In this document: piece after piece, positions 23,801 to 36,567 of the stretch | Numbering within the stretch: the first letter of the stretch is position 1 | Layout: each line of letters starts with the position of its first letter | Assembly (NCBI RefSeq): GCF_001632365.1 | Contig: NW_024468532.1 | Span: forward strand, 255,623-319,622 | Source of the DNA: Laetiporus sulphureus 93-53 | Lineage: Eukaryota; Basidiomycota; Agaricomycetes; Polyporales; Laetiporaceae | DNA length: 64,000 bases | Direction: 5' to 3' | Made by a program: the position numbers and the translations under genes | The notes under the pieces: model-generated | The model's database searches: none | Seen by the model: the letters and a program-made list of their open reading frames with translations, nothing else | Told to the model about the DNA's origin: nothing

Positions 23801-24681
23801 TTTGACGTGGCGGGTGGCGGTCTTCTCGTCTTTCTCATCGCCAAGTCCGCGGCGTGTACGTCCGCCGAAGATCTCGCGCACTTTTCCACTGTCACTGTGG
23901 CACCAAATATCTTCGGTTAGCTTTCATGCCGTTGGCCAAAAAAAACGCAGCATATAAAGACAAAATAATTCAAGTTCGTGGGCTACCTTTCTTTGCGCGC
24001 TGTTCATAAACGCTCTCGACCCTCGAAATCGGGCAGCTCGGCAATCCGTCACCGAAAGAGGGTCCTAATAGCACATGACAGAGAAACCGAAAGTCAATAT
24101 AACAGGCGACGTGAAGACACCACTGCCACGGTGTCCGAATACCTTCCAAGGACAGGGCGTCTTGCTTTACGGGAGAAACCACGCCGAAAGCTTGGTAAAA
24201 TGGATCGTGCCGACAAGTGGAACGCTGCAATGGGAAAAATCGCTGGCGTAATGGACCGCGTACCTCCATTTCTCGGCTCGTTCTTTTCTGGTCGAGCCAT
24301 CCAAGGAAGCGTCGAGGATCTCTGCATCAACGCGGGTTCTGCGCAGTCATATTGGGTATGCGGACAACAGTGCAATTAACGGTAGCCCCCTTCGAAAAAA
24401 ATGGGCATGAAGCAAAGAGTGCAAGCGAGGGAACAACCGCTCACCATTTACACCTCTCTAGTGCTTGTGCAAGGTCGCTGCGAACGTCGTTCCTCTCGTA
24501 GCGGCTGGCGCGTGGCCGATGTCGATCTCCGACTGCGGACCGGACATTTCCCACGCGCGGGATACAAGCGCTCACGCCAATTGCTGTGGCTTTAGCGCGC
24601 GTGTCTCACAGTCACAGCTCCTTCTCGTCTGCACGACACTCTTTATATCCGTTTCATCCTCTGTGGGGACAGTGCTCGATC
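20890..24681. other. 3.8-kb gene-poor region
   Basis: The largest stretch without a supported gene. Open frames on both strands are mostly under 130 codons, many lack an ATG, and none shows a family motif. It contains a 22-bp tandem duplication at 23161-23204 and AT-rich stretches near 21300 and 23320. A minus-strand open frame at 22592-22843 has a hydrophobic run (FDFIFSPMYYTAHL) but starts with GTG and no partner exon was found. The last few hundred bases must contain the SPF30 promoter. No terminal repeats or transposase motifs were seen by eye. Confidence 0.4.
23161..23204. repeat. 22-bp tandem repeat, two copies
   Basis: Two head-to-tail copies of a 22-bp unit (starts TTAGTAC, ends CGATTAC) at 23161-23182 and 23183-23204, differing at one base (C/T at position 8). 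A partial third start (TTAC) follows. It lies in the gene-poor region. Confidence 0.85.
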
Positions 24682-25468
24682 ATGGACAGCGGAGACTTGG
24701 AGACTTATCAAGTCCAGCTCTCCCAAGTTGAACTCGCGCTCTCGACCGACCCAAAGAACCCTGAGCTTTCTTCTCTCCGCTCCGAGCTCAAGGAGCTCAT
24801 CGAACTCACACAGGCCGCGATCGCCCAGCAAGAGGCGGCGGCGTCTTCGTCCAAGACCGACTCGTCACGCAAGCAGGCCGCAGCGGCCACCGCGACGCGC
24901 ACATGGTCCGCGGGCGACGATTGTCTCGCAAAGTACTCGCGTGACGGTGCGTGGTACCCGGCGCGGATCACGTCCGTGGGCGGGTCGGCGGACAACCGGG
25001 CGTACAGCGTGATGTTCAAGAACTACAACAGCACCGAGCTGGTGAACGCGACGCAGCTGAAGCTGCTGCCGCCGAACTACCAGTCGGCGGGCCCGAGCGC
25101 GGCGGGGAAGCGCAAGCTGACCAAGGTGGAGGAGGAAGAGCGCGAGCGGAAGAAGAAGAAGAACGAGAAGAAGCTGGAGGTCAAGGCGGCCAAGGCGAAG
25201 GAGCAGACGGAGAAGCAGGCGAGCTGGCAGAAGTTTGCGAAGAAGTCGGAGAAGAAGGGAATCCATATTGCGGGTGTCTCGGGTACGAGCATATTCAAGA
25301 CGCCGGACAATCCCCTAGGAAGAGGTGCGCGATTACACTTTCTGTTTATTTGGAGAGTTGCTGGACATGTATTGTACAGTGGGTGTCACCGGAAGTGGGA
25401 AGGGAATGACGGAGGCGGCGCCTCGGCATAAACACAAGTTCGAGGCTAAAGACGATGCCACTGCTTGA
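24682..25468 (+). CDS. SPF30: Tudor-domain splicing factor SPF30 (SMNDC1-like)
   Basis: SPF30 is a nuclear Tudor protein that reads symmetric dimethylarginine on Sm proteins and helps assemble the spliceosomal tri-snRNP. Two exons (24682-25324, 25380-25468) give 243 residues. The N-terminal helix (ETYQVQLSQVELALSTDPKN, then LKELIELTQAAIAQ) is typical. The Tudor domain follows at about residues 75-130: WSAGDDCLAKYSRDGAWYPA, YSVMFKNYNSTELVNATQLK, with aromatic-cage candidates Trp, Tyr, Phe and Tyr. Then comes a K/E-rich helix and the C-terminal signature ASWQKFAKKSEKKG, SIFKTPDNPLGRVGVTGSGK, reached only by splicing. A TTTATAT lies 40 bases before the ATG. The intron is 55 bases. Confidence 0.92.
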
Positions 25469-27518
25469 GCTGTGGTGAGCGTCTTACTGTGTCGTATTGG
25501 AATTTCACTCACAGTGAACCGCAGCATAATTCACATATGTCGCGTTTCACTTGTAGATGACTCACTGTGTATTAACGGCAACCTCTCCTGCGATGCCAGG
25601 TCCTCGATCTGTCTGCGACAGATCTCAAGACTGTAATTTACGACATCAAATGCTGGAGCAGGCTATGCGTGTGCTTTCTCTTCTTTCCTCAAATTAGTGC
25701 ACATCTCTCAACGCATTTTTCCTTGTCCTTTTCTGGGCAGATAGATAGCACGCTCTCGGGAGATTTTCGGTGGTCTATATGCGCCATTGCGTGACGCCAT
25801 CGTAGTGCGGTGTGCATTTCCCTGGTCGTCAATATGCTTGGACTGACTGTTTGCGTGAAACGGCCCTCGAACTTGCCTCCGAGACAGGGCCTCGTAAAAT
25901 GCGGCAGTCCGCTGGCGATAGACTCATTTACGCGAAGAGACTAATAGTGAGTGACGTTATCAGTGTACGGGTGCATCGCGAGCCGGTCCCCTGCCCTCCT
26001 CTTCGCAAGACTCAGACCATGTCTATTCATATAATAACAACTACATGCGACTAGGCATTAGAGGCTGCATGAGAGGAACAAAGTAGCTCTACTGGTCCAA
26101 TAGGACTACATCTCCTATACCGCCCTTTGCGCTTGGTGTCGTGCTGAATGTGGATTAGCAGTGGCAAAACTCGCTGTGATTGCATGATTGCATTGTGTCA
26201 AGGGTGTGCAGGGGGTGCCTCTACTCGGCTCGGGGATAGAGACTTCTCCTTTGACGAGCGGTTGAAGACGGTTCAATCTCGTGGGTGAACGCGCCGAGGC
26301 GATCGACGTCGGTGCGTGTGCTGGGCCCAAAATGTCTATCATAATTACTCTCTCTCTGTTTAGGATATAGTGGTGATGGGTCGATCAATGCTTGGAAGGG
26401 CCCTCGCCACGGTCCTTGCTCATGGTGCCAAAGTGCACTACAGGGATATGGGCATTGCTCGTCGTCACTTGAGCAGAGGGTGATCGCCTTCATCGTGACA
26501 GTGAGGTTACTGTACATGCACCACATCTCGCCCGTTGTCCTCTTGGTTAAATAGACAAACGAGCGGTGAATTGGTACCTACTGAGGAGATGCCAGTTGGC
26601 AGGGGAGGCCAAGACGCTGAGATCGTTGGACAGATCCACTCTGGCCCCGATATCTGGGTGGGTTAGTGGCTGGAAGACGGGTCCGTGCGCCGCCAAAATC
26701 TGGGGCCATGTCAATCTTGAGAGGAGATTATGGGCATCTCGGGCGGGATAGCTCCGCCGGTGGTCTGCGCGATCTTGGCGTCTCCATCGACGACGATCGT
26801 CCCTTCTGCCGCGGGAGCTTCTGCTTCAGTTCTATCCTCGGTTGCGTCATCACCTTACAGTGCTTCAACGTCAGCTGTGACGCAGAACGTAGACGAACCA
26901 TCTATGTGGTTTCATGATCACTTGTAGTAAGTGCACAAGCTTACCCGGGTCGACACTCGTCCAGGATGAGTTGAAATGCGCCGCTTCGCTGATCAACGGA
27001 TGTGCGTAGAGAAGAAGAGATTCACGAATGCAGCCGCCACGGCGAGATTGGGGTGGTCTGCGCGTATCTGACCAGTCGGCCATCTATCTTAACCGGCGGC
27101 CACGGTTCCGAGCGAGCGGGCTTGTGGTCGGCGGTGGTCGCTCTCCACCGTTTGCCGACGGTGCATTTACCCAGAACGCGGCTCCAATAGAACCTAAGAA
27201 GCAGTCTGCATCAGGCCGAAGCCGTGCGACGATCCCTGAGGCCGCATGCGTGTGTACATGGGGCATTTGTCACTTTGCGCGATCATTAGCCGGCTTTCCT
27301 CGTAGTGCTGCTTAGAGTACTTTGTCAAAGTATTGTCACGGGATGCAGTCTCCGTGAACAACCAGATGGTTTCCGTTAACCTACTATTCCGCGTATGTTG
27401 GAGCACATGCCCACATGTACATGGTATCGACCTAAGCAAGAACGAACGCGTAATATTACAACGCCAGACGACCAGCGGCAGACTCGAGCTCAACCAAGCA
27501 AGAGACATCCATAACCGA
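25469..27518. other. 2.0-kb convergent gene-poor region
   Basis: Between the 3' ends of SPF30 and RIO2. Open frames are short and unrelated to known families; a plus-strand run at 26730-26927 (Ala/Ser/Val-rich) lacks partner exons. No RNA gene, repeat or mobile element is recognised. Confidence 0.35.
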
Positions 27519-29635
<2,117 letters not shown>

Positions 29636-29950
29636 AATGATCAGGCACGTCCGAGAGAACTAGCTGTCGCCGATTCAAGTCACGAATAGATCTGGAAGTC
29701 GAGCGGAGATGCCTTTTTGTCGCTGGATGGGTGTGCGACGATGCAGCGAGCGTGTGGCTGCTGGGAAAATGTAAAAGAGTGGGAAGATACACGTGACCCC
29801 GATCGCAGGCGCGTTTTCGATCGCGTCGCGGTGGGCCACATCGGTCAACTTCTCTGCTTGCGTGGCAGTGACAGGAAAATTCTGCTGGGCATATAAGTCG
29901 GGAATACTCCTCTGACCAATCTTGGAAGTAGTCACGACGAAGCTAGCATC
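29636..29950. promoter_or_regulatory. Bidirectional promoter region RIO2 / NAA40
   Basis: 315 bases between divergent ATGs. No TATA box is evident, as is common for housekeeping promoters. Overlapping open frames are antisense noise. Confidence 0.35.
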
Positions 29951-31023
29951 ATGCGCCCATCCAGGAACCTCCGCAAAGCGAACAAGGTACGAGACTCGCT
30001 AAACATGATACTCAATTTCATCTCTTACAGGCGTCCCTCTCCTAAACTGTATGTTAGACAACCTCTGCAGAGCTTTCCGCTAGTCTCAATTCGTACGAGA
30101 TTGTCTTGGAGCGAGACCACGTCCCCAAGTGAGCACCTAATGGCAGTTATCGTTGAGTGCCACTCATACCTATTAGGCGACTATACCTTGAGGTCGTAAC
30201 GGCCTCAGAGTTGAACCAAGAAGACCGCGAGGCAGTATGGACGATTTTTGAAGACAACATGCGTGGCTTGTATGGCCGTGTTATTGACACAGTTCCATAT
30301 CGTTCGTAACTTCGCTCTGCTCGATCGCAGCTATGCAGATTCCACCACGGGCTGGGACCCCACCACCAAACGAGACGAGCTGTTTCATCCCGACTCGCGC
30401 TTCATAGTTGCAAGGCAAAGCGTTCGCGTGCTGCCAGATGGCCGACCCAGGCCATTGTCTGCGTATATTATGTTTCGTTTTGAACGGGAAGAAGACGAGG
30501 ACGTCGCGTACTGGTGAGTTTCTGAGCTGTGCAAACATCTGCAAGTACAATTGGGGACTATGCAACGGGTATTATTACATGTGTCCCATTGACTTGCTCA
30601 GGGTTGCTGATACGCTAGCAGCAAGAGTCTGACCCGCATGTCCTCTATAGCTATGAACTGCAGGTCAACTTCCGTATGAAGCGGTATGGCATCGGGAAGT
30701 TCTTGATGCAGCAGTTGGAGCATATTGCGACACATTGGGGCATGGAGAAGATTATGCTCACGGTGCTGAAAGGTATGTCTTCGCGGTCTCCATCAGTATG
30801 TCCACAGACTGACCATGTCTAAGCGAATAATCCGGCACGGCAATTCTATAGCGCACTAGGGTAAGCCAATATTGTGTCATACTATGGCCCCAATGCTTAC
30901 ATTTTCCTCAGCTTTGAGTTGGATCCGACCTCCCCAGAATACGTTGACGAAGAAGATCAGGTGGATGAGGAGGGGGCAGAAGAGTATGACTATGAAATAC
31001 TATCAAAGACATTACCATCATGA
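29951..31023 (+). CDS. NAA40: N-alpha-acetyltransferase NatD (NAA40/Nat4)
   Basis: NatD acetylates the N-terminal serine of histones H4 and H2A. Spliced exons give RNLRKANK, then SYEIVLERDHVPKRLYLEVV, then ELNQEDREAVWTIFEDNM. WDPTTKRDELFHPDSRFIVA, LSAYIMFRFEREEDEDVAYC and YELQVNFRMKRYGIGKFLMQ follow, the last carrying the acetyl-CoA loop R-x-x-G-x-G (RYGIGK). Then comes MEKIMLTVLKANNPARQFYS and ALGFELDPTSPEY. The tail is acidic, ending ILSKTLPS. All are NatD/GNAT landmarks. The first intron should end at 30057: the nearer ttacag acceptor at 30030 leads straight into a TAA. At least six introns, most with G|GC or phase-2 joins. About 215 residues. Confidence 0.9.
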
Positions 31024-31252
31024 CCTTCACGAGATGAACCGCCAGCATGAAAAATGGACGGTCGACGTAGCATTGCACGATTTGCAACACCTTTAAAGTC
31101 AAGCTTCCCCGAACTTGAGCTTGAATGTTTGAATCCTGACTCGTTGACTCTACTGCTCGAGCGTCTACACGACGAGACCCTAATCCGGGTGTTGAGACGT
31201 CCTTCCCGGGCTAACGCGAGCCGCTCGCGTCCTCCATACATTCACCCCTACC

Positions 31253-31692
31253 ATGCCACCCACGATCCCGCGGACGGCACTCAACGTACGGCGCAGCCTG
31301 CCTGCTGGCAGGCGTTTTGCCTCCCATGGCCACGGGCCTCAATGGAATGAGCCATCAGGCTGGCTCTTCGGCGAGAAGGTAACGTTCACCACCCCATTCG
31401 TCCTGCGTTGCATGCCATGAACTGAGCTGGACGGGGGATCTATCGTAGCCGCTACCGCCTGGCCAGAAGAGGAAGAAGGAAAGCTGGGAGATGCCGTGGT
31501 ACGCTTTGATGTACGGGTCGATGGTGCTTGCGGCGGTGATGTTGTACTACAAGCCGGACAGAAGGTGCGCATGCCTGTCATGTCATGTCATTCTTGTCCA
31601 TGAACTGGTCCATCTCTAGTGCGCGTACATGGGCGTACGAAGAGGCGAAGAAGCGCATGGAGGCTCGTGGCGAAAAGACCGACTATCCGTGA
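31253..31692 (+). CDS. NDUFB11: Complex I ESSS subunit (NDUFB11-like)
   Basis: A small supernumerary subunit of mitochondrial NADH dehydrogenase. Exons 31253-31378, 31449-31564 and 31620-31692 total 315 bases and splice exactly in frame to 104 residues. The N-terminus is a basic mitochondrial targeting stretch (ALNVRRSLPAGRRFASHG). The family core is EPSGWLFGEK followed by PLPPGQKRKKESWEMPW. One membrane segment is present (YGSMVLAAVMLYY), then TWAYEEAKKRMEARGEK on the far side. This order (targeting peptide, GEKPLPPGQKR, single span, W-A-x-EEAK helix) matches fungal ESSS subunits. It lies 229 bases downstream of NAA40. Because each exon is tiny, single-frame scans miss it. Family call is fairly firm. 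Confidence 0.82.
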
Positions 31693-32071
31693 AATCCGTC
31701 GCTCCGTACATACGCATATGCACTAGTTTCCATGATCTCTCTCCGCGCTCGAGATGAAGGCGGTCCTAGAAGCTGCTCGCTCGCCACACCCAACAACGCG
31801 GGATACTGCATGGTACCGCTGAAGAGACTCCACTCTGTTCATCGGCAGAAGCATTACACTGTCCAATGCCTCTCGCCGTTGCTGCTGCACGTATCGTAAA
31901 CGAGCAATAGCAATGTCATATATTCTAATTTTGCGCGCTAGCCTCGAGCACCCAACTATCTACACCAATCAGGCTGTGTCCCTGTTCATCCTATGTTGAG
32001 TCCCAACCCTGCGCACCCACGGCAGTTGAGGCCATGGGTACCATCTTCGCTAGCTCTACTGCGATCCACCC
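31693..32071. other. Convergent intergenic region ESSS / H protein
   Basis: 379 bases holding two 3' untranslated regions. Nothing else is recognised. Confidence 0.3.
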
Positions 32072-32846
32072 TTAGTGTTCGCAATGCTGCTTATAGGCGT
32101 CCTCCGTTAGCAGGTTCTCCATCTAGGAGGTGTCATGAGCATGAAAGCATACGAGAGCGCGGCGCAACATACCTCTGCTACATCCTTGACCTTAATTTTG
32201 CATAGCCAGCCTAAGGCAGTGGTTGAATAAATGAGAGCTTCCATGGAAAGACAACTCACCCTTATCCTCGGGTGACTTGTTCAGCAGCCCAGGCTGGTCG
32301 GACAACTCATGGTTGACCTCCTCAATCTTGCCGGAAAGGGGTGCATACTGTGATGCAGGCGTCAAGCATGGCGCGTTAGTGGATAGCACGCAAATGAGTT
32401 CGTCAAGTACTCAACGATATCCGACGCCGCCTTCACACTCTCGACCGCACCAATCTGGTCTGAAAGCGTGTTATGCTTGTTGAGCGGCTCATTGACAACC
32501 GAACGCGACCATAGTACTCACCACCCATGAGAACATTCGTCCCCTCCACGGGCAGCTCGACGAAGACGACGTCGCCCAAACTAGACTGAGCATAGTCCGT
32601 GATGTACACGGTGCCCGTCATCGTGCTGTCGTCAAACACGATAGCCTCATGATCCTCCGTATATCTTTTAGCTGCACGACCGTGTATCAATCCAACCACT
32701 TTTCACCTGTCCGGATTCAGTAAGTACTTACTGATCAACGTCCGCACAAATGGTGTAGCGCGGAAAGCGCCTACGACCGCTGGCCTCCGTGCAGCGCGCA
32801 CAGCGAAAGTTGCGGGGCGAGAGACCTGTCGGAAAGCGGAGAACAT
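32072..32846 (-). CDS. GCV3: Glycine cleavage system H protein, mitochondrial
   Basis: The lipoyl-carrying H protein shuttles the aminomethyl group between the P, T and L proteins in the mitochondrial matrix. The first exon (ATG 32846) encodes a basic presequence (MFSAFRQVSRPATFAVRAAR). The next carries KRYTEDHEAIVFDDST and TGTVYITDYAQSSLGDVVFV. The lipoyl-lysine lies in DQIGAVESVKAASDI on its own short exon. YAPLSGKIEEVNHELSDQPG and LLNKSPEDKG come next. The last two exons give GWLCKIKVKDVAE and MENLLTEDAYKQHCEH, so the stop is at 32072, beyond the obvious open frame. One donor is the weak gttgag. About 165 residues, normal for the family. Confidence 0.92.
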
Positions 32847-33201
32847 CCCTGCCTGGCTATGCGGTCAACGGTCGACTTGCAAAGTGTGCGTGCTGGGCGC
32901 TGGTCTCATCGGGACTCGGCGACCCGCAACGGTGCCTCTTATAGTACTCCCTACCGAGATCCTTGCGCACTAGCGCCGACTGTGAAATGCGTACTCATAT
33001 TCCATGCAGCGCTCTCAGCCCACTGATGTAAAGCGCACGTTTCTTATATATCGTGGAAAGCAGACTGTGCGATAGTATCTAGTATGCTAAATCGTACGGC
33101 AGATGCCAGGTGTGCCAGCCCGACATCTACTTTTGCAGGAGTGGGGAGCATGGAAATACAAGCACGGACATTAGCGGATAATACAGCAGCTTGAACTCCT
33201 C
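32847..33201. promoter_or_regulatory. Intergenic region upstream of the H protein gene
   Basis: 355 bases between the TUF1 3' end and the H-protein start, both on the minus strand. A TTATATA lies near 33042. No other element is recognised. Confidence 0.3.
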
Positions 33202-35281
33202 CTATGCGTAGGTCAGAATGTTGGTGATGATGCCGGTACCGACTGCAAATGATGTTAAGATGATGAACAGGATTTGTCAGTTAAGTACAAACGTACCGGT
33301 CTTGCCACCCTCACGGAGCGTGAAGCTGCATATCGTCCGCATAAATGCATGTTTTGGACTTGATAGTGCATTATGTACATACCGAGTACCGATTTCCGCT
33401 GCGACGTCGTGGACGAGATCGCAGACCATCTCGACATTGTCACCGGGCATCACCATCTTCTCATTGGCGTCGGGAGTGCCCTCAGGCCAGTGAAGACCGC
33501 AAGTAATGTCCGCCGTGCGCAGGAAGAGCTGTGGTCGGTAGTTGTCCATGAAGGGAGTGTAACGTCCACCTATATGGCACGTCAGTGGCCGCAGGATTTC
33601 GTCAACAGACGTCAAGGATAGTACCTTCGTCCTTGGTCAGTACCTACGTTGAGTGTGAGCCAAATGACCACACATGGAATATTATCAGGCCACGTACGTA
33701 TATCTGGGCCTGGAACTTCTTCACGGCCTTCACGCTACCAGGAGCGATGACGACTTGTCCACGGCGGATTTGCTCACGCTTGACACCACGGAGCAGAGCT
33801 CCCATGTTGTCACCAGCCTCACCCTAGAACCACACCGTTTCGTAATCTCAGTCCACTTTGAATCATTATAGGAACATACTCGGTCAAGCTCCTTGTGGAA
33901 CATCTCTATACAAGCATGAGGATGTAACCGGTCAATATCGAGATAATACTCACCAATGCCAGTAAGGGTTGTCTTAATGCGATCGCCCAAGCCGATAACC
34001 TCAACTTCATCGCCCTTGTGGCAAATACCACGTTCGACCTAAACTTCTATAAGTACGACTGTGAATCACTGTTCGGTGCTAACTTACACGGCCCGTCGCG
34101 ACCGTACCACGACCGGAAATCGAGAAGACATCTGGACAGCTTAGTGTCAGGATGTTTTCGACACAATCTCAGTCAATCGCACCTTCAACGGGAAGAAGGA
34201 AAGGCTTCTCAAGGTCACCTTCATATCAAATCAGCACCAGGACCACAGACTCATGACAATTACGACTTACGGGGAGGGATTTCGAGCCATTCATCGCAAG
34301 CCCGAACCAACTCCACAATCTTCTTAGTACCGGTCTCAGGATCGCGACCCTCCAGCGCAGCAAGAGCAGAGCCCATAACGATAGGAGTGTTCTCTCCGTC
34401 GAAGTTGTATGTCGACAGAAGGTCACGCATCTCCATATCCACGAGCTCCAGCATCTCCGGATCCGAAATCTGGTCCACCTTGTTGATGAAGACGACCAGC
34501 TTCTTGATGCCGACTTGACGAGCCAACAGTAAGTGCTCTCGGGTCTGAGGCATCTGACCGTCGGTGGCAGAAACGACGATGATAGCACCATCCATCTGAG
34601 CGGCACCCGTGATCATGTTCTTGATGTCTACGGTGCTTTCAGCAGCAGCCATTGGAGACTACAGCGAAACGTACAATCAGCGTGGCCAGGACAGTCGATG
34701 TGGCCGTAATGACGAGTCTCACTCTCATACTCGACGTGAGACGAGTTGATCGTGATACCACGGGCCTTTTCCTCGGGAGCCTTGTCGATATCAGCGTAGT
34801 CAGTGAATTTGGCACCACCTTGTTCGGCGAGGACCTTGGTGATAGCAGCTGTCAATGTAGTCTTGCCGTGATCGACGTGGCCTGTAGTCGAGTAGTTCTG
34901 CATAAGAGCTACAAGAGGAACAGTGTCAACTAGACCCACCGATGGTGCCAATGTTCAGATGAGGTTTTGTGCGCGCGTACTTGGATGCTCCAACTTCTGC
35001 ATATCCCCTACGACAGACTAGGAAACGCATCATCAGCAAAAGTTGCATCATCCGCTTCGAATAGCACCAACCCATATTGAAACCGTCTGACGGCAAAAGC
35101 CTCGAGGACACAGTCCGCGTCGGATTCCTGAGCAGACCGCGAGTGCATGAGTGATACGACGACTGCGCCACTGCGACCTTGATGTGAGCAGTTCCAATCA
35201 CACAAAGAGCAGAGCCAACGGACCTCGCGAGGCGAGACGGCGAGAAAGAGCCCTTGACGTTGCCAGCTGTGTCCTGAACAT
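33202..35281 (-). CDS. TUF1: Mitochondrial elongation factor Tu
   Basis: Delivers aminoacyl-tRNA to mitochondrial ribosomes. GTPase motifs are all present: [10 protein letters not shown] (P-loop), the switch region [16 protein letters not shown] (G3), NKVD (G4) and SALAALEG (G5). Domain 2 has [13 protein letters not shown] and [20 protein letters not shown]; domain 3 has [20 protein letters not shown] and [10 protein letters not shown]. The last intron joins GGKT to [13 protein letters not shown], placing the stop at 33202. At least eight exons. The N-terminus [19 protein letters not shown] (ATG 35281) looks like a targeting peptide, and [20 protein letters not shown] begins the mature part. 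The join between them, across about 230 bases, could not be resolved cleanly. Divergent from PEX14. Confidence 0.9.
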
Positions 35282-35441
35282 GACGGTCGACCAGAGAGAG
35301 AACGTGCAGCGTGCAGCACGAATGACCGGATCGAAAATATTCAGCGCCGGCGCGCGCCTAATATGCGGCGATCGAATTGGTGGCGGTCACTACACGGAGT
35401 GCTCTCTGCCTGCATTGCTCGCTCCTGTTCCACCGACCGCG
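35282..35441. promoter_or_regulatory. Bidirectional promoter region TUF1 / PEX14
   Basis: Only 160 bases between divergent ATGs of a mitochondrial and a peroxisomal gene. GC-rich (cgccggcgcgcgcc near 35345-35358), with no clear TATA box. Confidence 0.4.
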
Positions 35442-36567
35442 ATGGCTACGCCAGATCGACAAGAGCTCATCCGAAATGCAGTTGTCTTTCTAACAGATCC
35501 AAAGGCGTGTCATGCTGCATTCTTACGGGAGACGTCCACTGACCCAGGTATAGACCCAAGCGTCACCGCTCGCGCAGCGCGTGCAGTTCCTCGAGGCAAA
35601 GGGACTCTCTAGTGCTGAGATTGATGAAGCTATGAGACAGGCCGCATTGAGCCAAGGACAGATGAACGCGAGGACAAGTGTGCAGACATATCCCTCTGCA
35701 TATCCACCAGCGTACGGGCCAGCTCCTTATCCCGCACAACCTCCGGTGCAACCTTGGGACTGGAGAGACTACTTCGTGAGCACTGTGTAACCAATGTTGT
35801 GACTATGTGAGCTTATAGTTTATAGATCACGGCTGTTGTCTCTGGGGCTGTGGCATACGGCGCTGTCTCACTCTTCAAGGTAAGTACCGCTCTCCGGCTG
35901 GCTTCCTTACGCTATAGTCACCCAACAGAAATATGTCCTTCCACACCTGCAACCACCCTCATCTACAGCATATGAAAGCGATAAGGACTCGTTGACGGCT
36001 CAGTTCGATGCAGCAGAGGCGCTGCTCAAGGAGATTCAGACCGAATCGGCTGCCATCAGAGTCGCAGTCGAACAACAAAATGAGCGCATCGAAAAGGCGA
36101 CACAGGATGTCGAGGACATGGCTAAAGAAGTGCGCGAGGGCGAGTCTAAGACTCGAGACGAGATGCGAGAGATTCGCGAGGAAGTCAATAACGTTCGAGA
36201 GATGCTGCCTAAGGTGACTATATTATTCCTTTCACGAATTACTCTGACGTAGCTCTTGCAGATGATTGAAAAGAACAAGGAAAGCCAGCTGCAGTCGCTA
36301 GCAGAGTTGCAGCAAGAGCTGAAATCGTTGAAGGCTCTACTGCTCAGCCGTGGCCCGAGTGCATCCAGCGGTTTCTCGACCCCAATCATACCAAATAAGC
36401 CGACAATACCAGCATGGCAGTTGGCCGCTAGTCCTTCTCCAGTGGGTGGTAGCAGCACCGTATCCACTCCATCATTGCCCCAGCCGTCATCCGAGCCTGC
36501 TGCTGCCACGAATGGCAAAGGGAAGGAGGTTGATTTGTCGCCAGATCCCTCTTTCACAACGGCATAG
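35442..36567 (+). CDS. PEX14: Peroxin-14 (peroxisomal import docking protein)
   Basis: Pex14 forms the docking site for the import receptor Pex5 at the peroxisomal membrane. The N-terminal Pex14 domain is RQELIRNAVVFLTDPK, then TQASPLAQRVQFLEAKGLSS and AEIDEAMRQAAL, a three-helix fold that binds WxxxF motifs. A Pro/Tyr-rich linker leads to a short hydrophobic segment (ITAVVSGAVAYGAVSLF). Coiled coils follow (FDAAEALLKEIQTESAAI, EKATQDVEDMAKEVREGES, KMIEKNKESQLQSLAELQQ). The C-terminus is Ser/Pro-rich and ends LSPDPSFTTA. The first intron (35505-35553) must start with GC, not GT, to give the conserved DPK-TQASPLAQ join. Four introns in all. Divergent from TUF1. Confidence 0.92.
35505..35553 (+). 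other. Probable GC-AG intron in PEX14
   Basis: A 49-base phase-0 intron, aag|gcgtgt ... gtatag|acc. No GT donor nearby restores the conserved reading frame. A possible branch site ccactgac lies 14 to 21 bases before the acceptor. Confidence 0.65.

Noticed and set aside
24094..24379. Overlapping frames on both strands (AGVMDRVPPFLGSFF)
   Set aside because: Protein-like by chance only; no splice partners or recognised domain.
26262..26290. GGTTCAATCTC resembling a tRNA T-loop
   Set aside because: No matching T stem, anticodon arm or A box could be found around it.
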